A DNA stretch of 25,508 bases from the IMG/VR virus record IMGVR_UViG_3300025652_000484, positions 1 through 25,508 of that record; one strand, given 5' to 3'. Positions 23,615 through 25,508 of this stretch are shown piece by piece; position 1 is the first letter of the stretch; every line of letters begins with the position of its first letter. The position numbers and the translations under genes were made by a program. The stretch comes from a virus. The notes below the pieces were generated by a model. That model saw nothing but the letters and a program-made list of their open reading frames with translations. It did not search any database and was not told the DNA's origin.

Positions 23615-24820
23615 TTAGTTAAATTTTCTTGTTTTAATTTTTAGTTTTGTAGAATCAGCGCCTGAAATAGCTTTAACTTTAAATCCATTAATAAACACAT
23701 CATTTTGAGTAGTTCTAGCTTTAGTGTCACTTAGGTTTTTTGATTTGTTTACAACTTCTTTAACTGCATCTGCTTTTCCTTGCTCATAAAAATGAGCTGC
23801 GATTTTATCTACGTTTTCAGCAGCATACATAGCTTTGTGATAACCACTCGTGTCACTAACATTACCTTTTTCATCAAGGAACTTCCCGATTAAGTTGTTA
23901 ATATTTGATTGGTTTTCTGCAACTTTATCTTTGTTTTGAATATTATACTTATATAACTTTTCACCTACTTTGATATCAAAACCTTTGAAATCATCACTAA
24001 AAAGTTGTTTAGTATTTTCTTTAAACAATTGATGTTGTTGCTCAGCTTGTTCTTGCTGCTTGTTGTATCTATTGAAAAAATCCATAGCTTTTTTTTGTTC
24101 CTGAGTTACGCCGGGTCTCAACTTGATTTCGTCGTAATATTTACTCTTTGTTTCCTCTAAAAAGTTTTTGGCTTTTGCAACTTCTTCTTTAAACGCAAGC
24201 TTTTTCTTGCGAATATCTTTTTCCTCATCTATATCTTCATCATAATCAAAATCTTCTAACAAAAGATCTAAGTCTGAATTATCTAAATAAGGTTTATTTT
24301 TTTTGTAATACTCTTTTATAAGAGTTTTATCGTCTACATTACTGTAATCAGCATTTAAACGAGTATAATCTTCTATTGTCCCACCAGTTTCTTCCATAAA
24401 AGCAACTAGCTTTTCAATATTTTCAGGTAATGGTTTACCTAATACTTTTTCGTCTCTTATAGCTTCTTTAACGTCAGCTTCAACTTTTTTAACTTCAGCT
24501 TCTGTTATTTCTTGGATCGGAGAAAACCCTTCAGTAGTCTCGTTGGACTCTTGTACAGGTTCTCCCACCTCTGCGCTATTTCCGGATGGTTCTTCCACAG
24601 ATACCTTTTTTGCTTCTCCGATTTGAATGGCATCGTCTTCTTTTTTTATTTCTACTTTAGTAACGTTACTTTCTAACTCTACTAAAGGTTCTTTTGGATT
24701 AATATTTACTTTCGTAATATTATCCTTTGTTTCGGTTAATTTTTTAGGTGTTTTCTTTTTAGTTTTTAACTTAAAGTCACCTTCTTGTTTAACAGGTTCA
24801 TTTGTTTTTACTTCTGACAT
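23615..24820 (-). CDS. Scaffold-like protein between portal and capsid genes
   Basis: This is 401 residues, extremely charged. Residues 1-110 are Lys/Glu/Val-rich and probably disordered (KLKTKKKTPKKLTETKDNIT). Residues 125-260 are helical and acidic, with LLLEDFDYDEDIDEEKDIRK near 185-205, then long Lys/Glu and Gln-rich helices (NRYNKQQEQAEQQHQLFKEN). The last 20 residues are basic (KLKIKTRKFN). Disorder, coiled-coil and a basic C-terminal tail that can contact the capsid protein are usual features of phage scaffolding proteins, and the place just before the capsid gene is typical. No protease motif is visible within it. It lies 16 bases before the capsid gene and 32 bases after the portal gene. 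The function is inferred from position and composition. Confidence 0.65.
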   Translation of the reverse strand: MSEVKTNEPVKQEGDFKLKTKKKTPKKLTETKDNITKVNINPKEPLVELESNVTKVEIKKEDDAIQIGEAKKVSVEEPSGNSAEVGEPVQESNETTEGFSPIQEITEAEVKKVEADVKEAIRDEKVLGKPLPENIEKLVAFMEETGGTIEDYTRLNADYSNVDDKTLIKEYYKKNKPYLDNSDLDLLLEDFDYDEDIDEEKDIRKKKLAFKEEVAKAKNFLEETKSKYYDEIKLRPGVTQEQKKAMDFFNRYNKQQEQAEQQHQLFKENTKQLFSDDFKGFDIKVGEKLYKYNIQNKDKVAENQSNINNLIGKFLDEKGNVSDTSGYHKAMYAAENVDKIAAHFYEQGKADAVKEVVNKSKNLSDTKARTTQNDVFINGFKVKAISGADSTKLKIKTRKFN

Positions 24821-24852
24821 AATATAATATAATTAAATAATTAAATAAACAT

Positions 24853-25508
24853 TTACATAAATGCGCTCATACCAGCTTCTGACTGGTTTTCAAAATCAAT
24901 TGGTAAGCCATCATTTTTTCTTTGGCTTATCATTTCGCTTTGTTGCGTACCTTCCATTTTTATACGCTTGTCTTTTCTATTTTCTTTTTCAGTTTCTTTT
25001 TGCGTTTGCACTTGAGTTTCCATTTGCTTTAATTGCATATCAAACTGATGTTGCATTTGCATTTTTTGTTGGTCAAGTTGTGCTTGAACTTCCATTTTCT
25101 TAATTTCCATTTCAGTTCTAGCTTGCTCGTATTGTACTTTAGATCCAGATATTGCCTCTTGTTTTTGTACTTCAGCCATAGCTGTTTTTTCAGCTGTTTC
25201 AGCTTGAGCTGCTGCTTGAGCTTGGATATTAGACTGCTGCGCAAGCATGTCTTCTTTTTGCTTTTTCTTACGCTTAATTTTAAGCATTTGATTAGCAAGT
25301 TTAATATTTTTTATTTGACGTAAATCTATAGCGTCATCTAAATCAATATTACCTGCTTGTAAAGCAACTTGAATATTAGACTCTAATTTAGCTTGCTCTT
25401 CTTCATCTGGTTCTAATTCTAAGAATATACCAAAATCGTGTAAGTTTAAATCTTCTACTTGTCTTAATGTTTCAACATTAAAAGCAGATATTGAGTTTTT
25501 CAATGACT
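24853..25508 (-). CDS. Portal protein, C-terminal part (5' end outside window)
   Basis: The frame is open up to the window edge. The first codon that could initiate inside the window is a TTG at 25503, and sense codons precede it, so I treat this as the C-terminal about 218 residues of a longer protein. It contains LHDFGIFLELEPDEEEQAKL, then LEDAI-type helical text (GNIDLDDAIDLRQIKNIKLA). I recognise this arrangement from the end of portal proteins in marine Bacteroidota podoviruses. From residue 70 to 190 it is a Gln/Lys/Glu/Met-rich coiled coil (QLDQQKMQMQHQFDMQLKQM), which would form the portal barrel or crown inside the capsid. The place before a scaffold-like and a capsid gene supports portal. 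Confidence 0.7.
   Translation of the reverse strand, partial: SLKNSISAFNVETLRQVEDLNLHDFGIFLELEPDEEEQAKLESNIQVALQAGNIDLDDAIDLRQIKNIKLANQMLKIKRKKKQKEDMLAQQSNIQAQAAAQAETAEKTAMAEVQKQEAISGSKVQYEQARTEMEIKKMEVQAQLDQQKMQMQHQFDMQLKQMETQVQTQKETEKENRKDKRIKMEGTQQSEMISQRKNDGLPIDFENQSEAGMSAFM

Noticed and set aside
23599-24852. Bacteroidota promoter (TTTG / TAnnTTTG) before the scaffold or capsid gene
   Set aside because: I could not find the -7 motif in the gaps at 23599-23614 or 24821-24852; the genes are most likely transcribed from further upstream, outside the window.
25029-25298. 89-codon Lys/Leu-rich minus-strand frame within the portal gene
   Set aside because: It is a frame-shifted reading of the Gln/Lys-rich coiled coil; the composition is an artefact of the repeat-like codons.

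Overview
The window is an AT-rich, almost fully coding stretch of a tailed-phage genome. It holds the structural module, and every gene is on the minus strand, so transcription runs from the right end (25508) to the left end (1). The gene order is portal C-terminus, scaffold-like protein, major capsid protein, head and neck proteins, very large tail proteins, then internal (ejected) proteins. With no sheath, tube or tape-measure gene in the series, this fits a short-tailed (podovirus-like) virion. Leaders before the start codons are A/T-only with no recognisable Shine-Dalgarno sequence, which is typical of Bacteroidota and their phages. The protein style resembles marine Bacteroidota and crAss-like/marine podoviruses. 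The host is an inference; nothing in the window identifies it directly. Stops are TAA or TAG with the standard code.

Right part (19.1-25.5 kb): a coiled-coil portal C-terminus whose start lies outside the window; a charged scaffold-like protein; the 482-aa major capsid protein, ended by three tandem in-frame stops and followed by a GC-rich hairpin; a 271-aa protein of unknown function bracketed by a second hairpin; then two proteins that look like neck/ring (head-to-tail adaptor) proteins.

Middle (11.9-19.1 kb): a 1756-aa tail nozzle-like protein and a 629-aa tail/muzzle-like protein. Both carry inserted copies of the same approximately 60-75-residue beta-rich module, five copies in all by eye.

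Left part (0-11.9 kb): an alanine/glutamine-rich probable ejection protein, an unrecognised 365-aa virion-type protein, and one uninterrupted 3201-aa gene. This giant protein carries separate enzymatic-looking segments: an HExxH zincin-like motif, a degenerate sigma-70-region-2-like segment, an EHTMP-motif segment, a complete HAD-type motif set, and a C-terminal region typical of phage polyvalent proteins. The architecture suggests a large internal virion protein delivered into the host. Two small basic genes follow in translationally coupled overlap at the left edge.

No gap above about 80 bases lacks a gene. No tRNA, CRISPR array, insertion sequence, integrase or attachment site was seen, and no promoter could be assigned with confidence.
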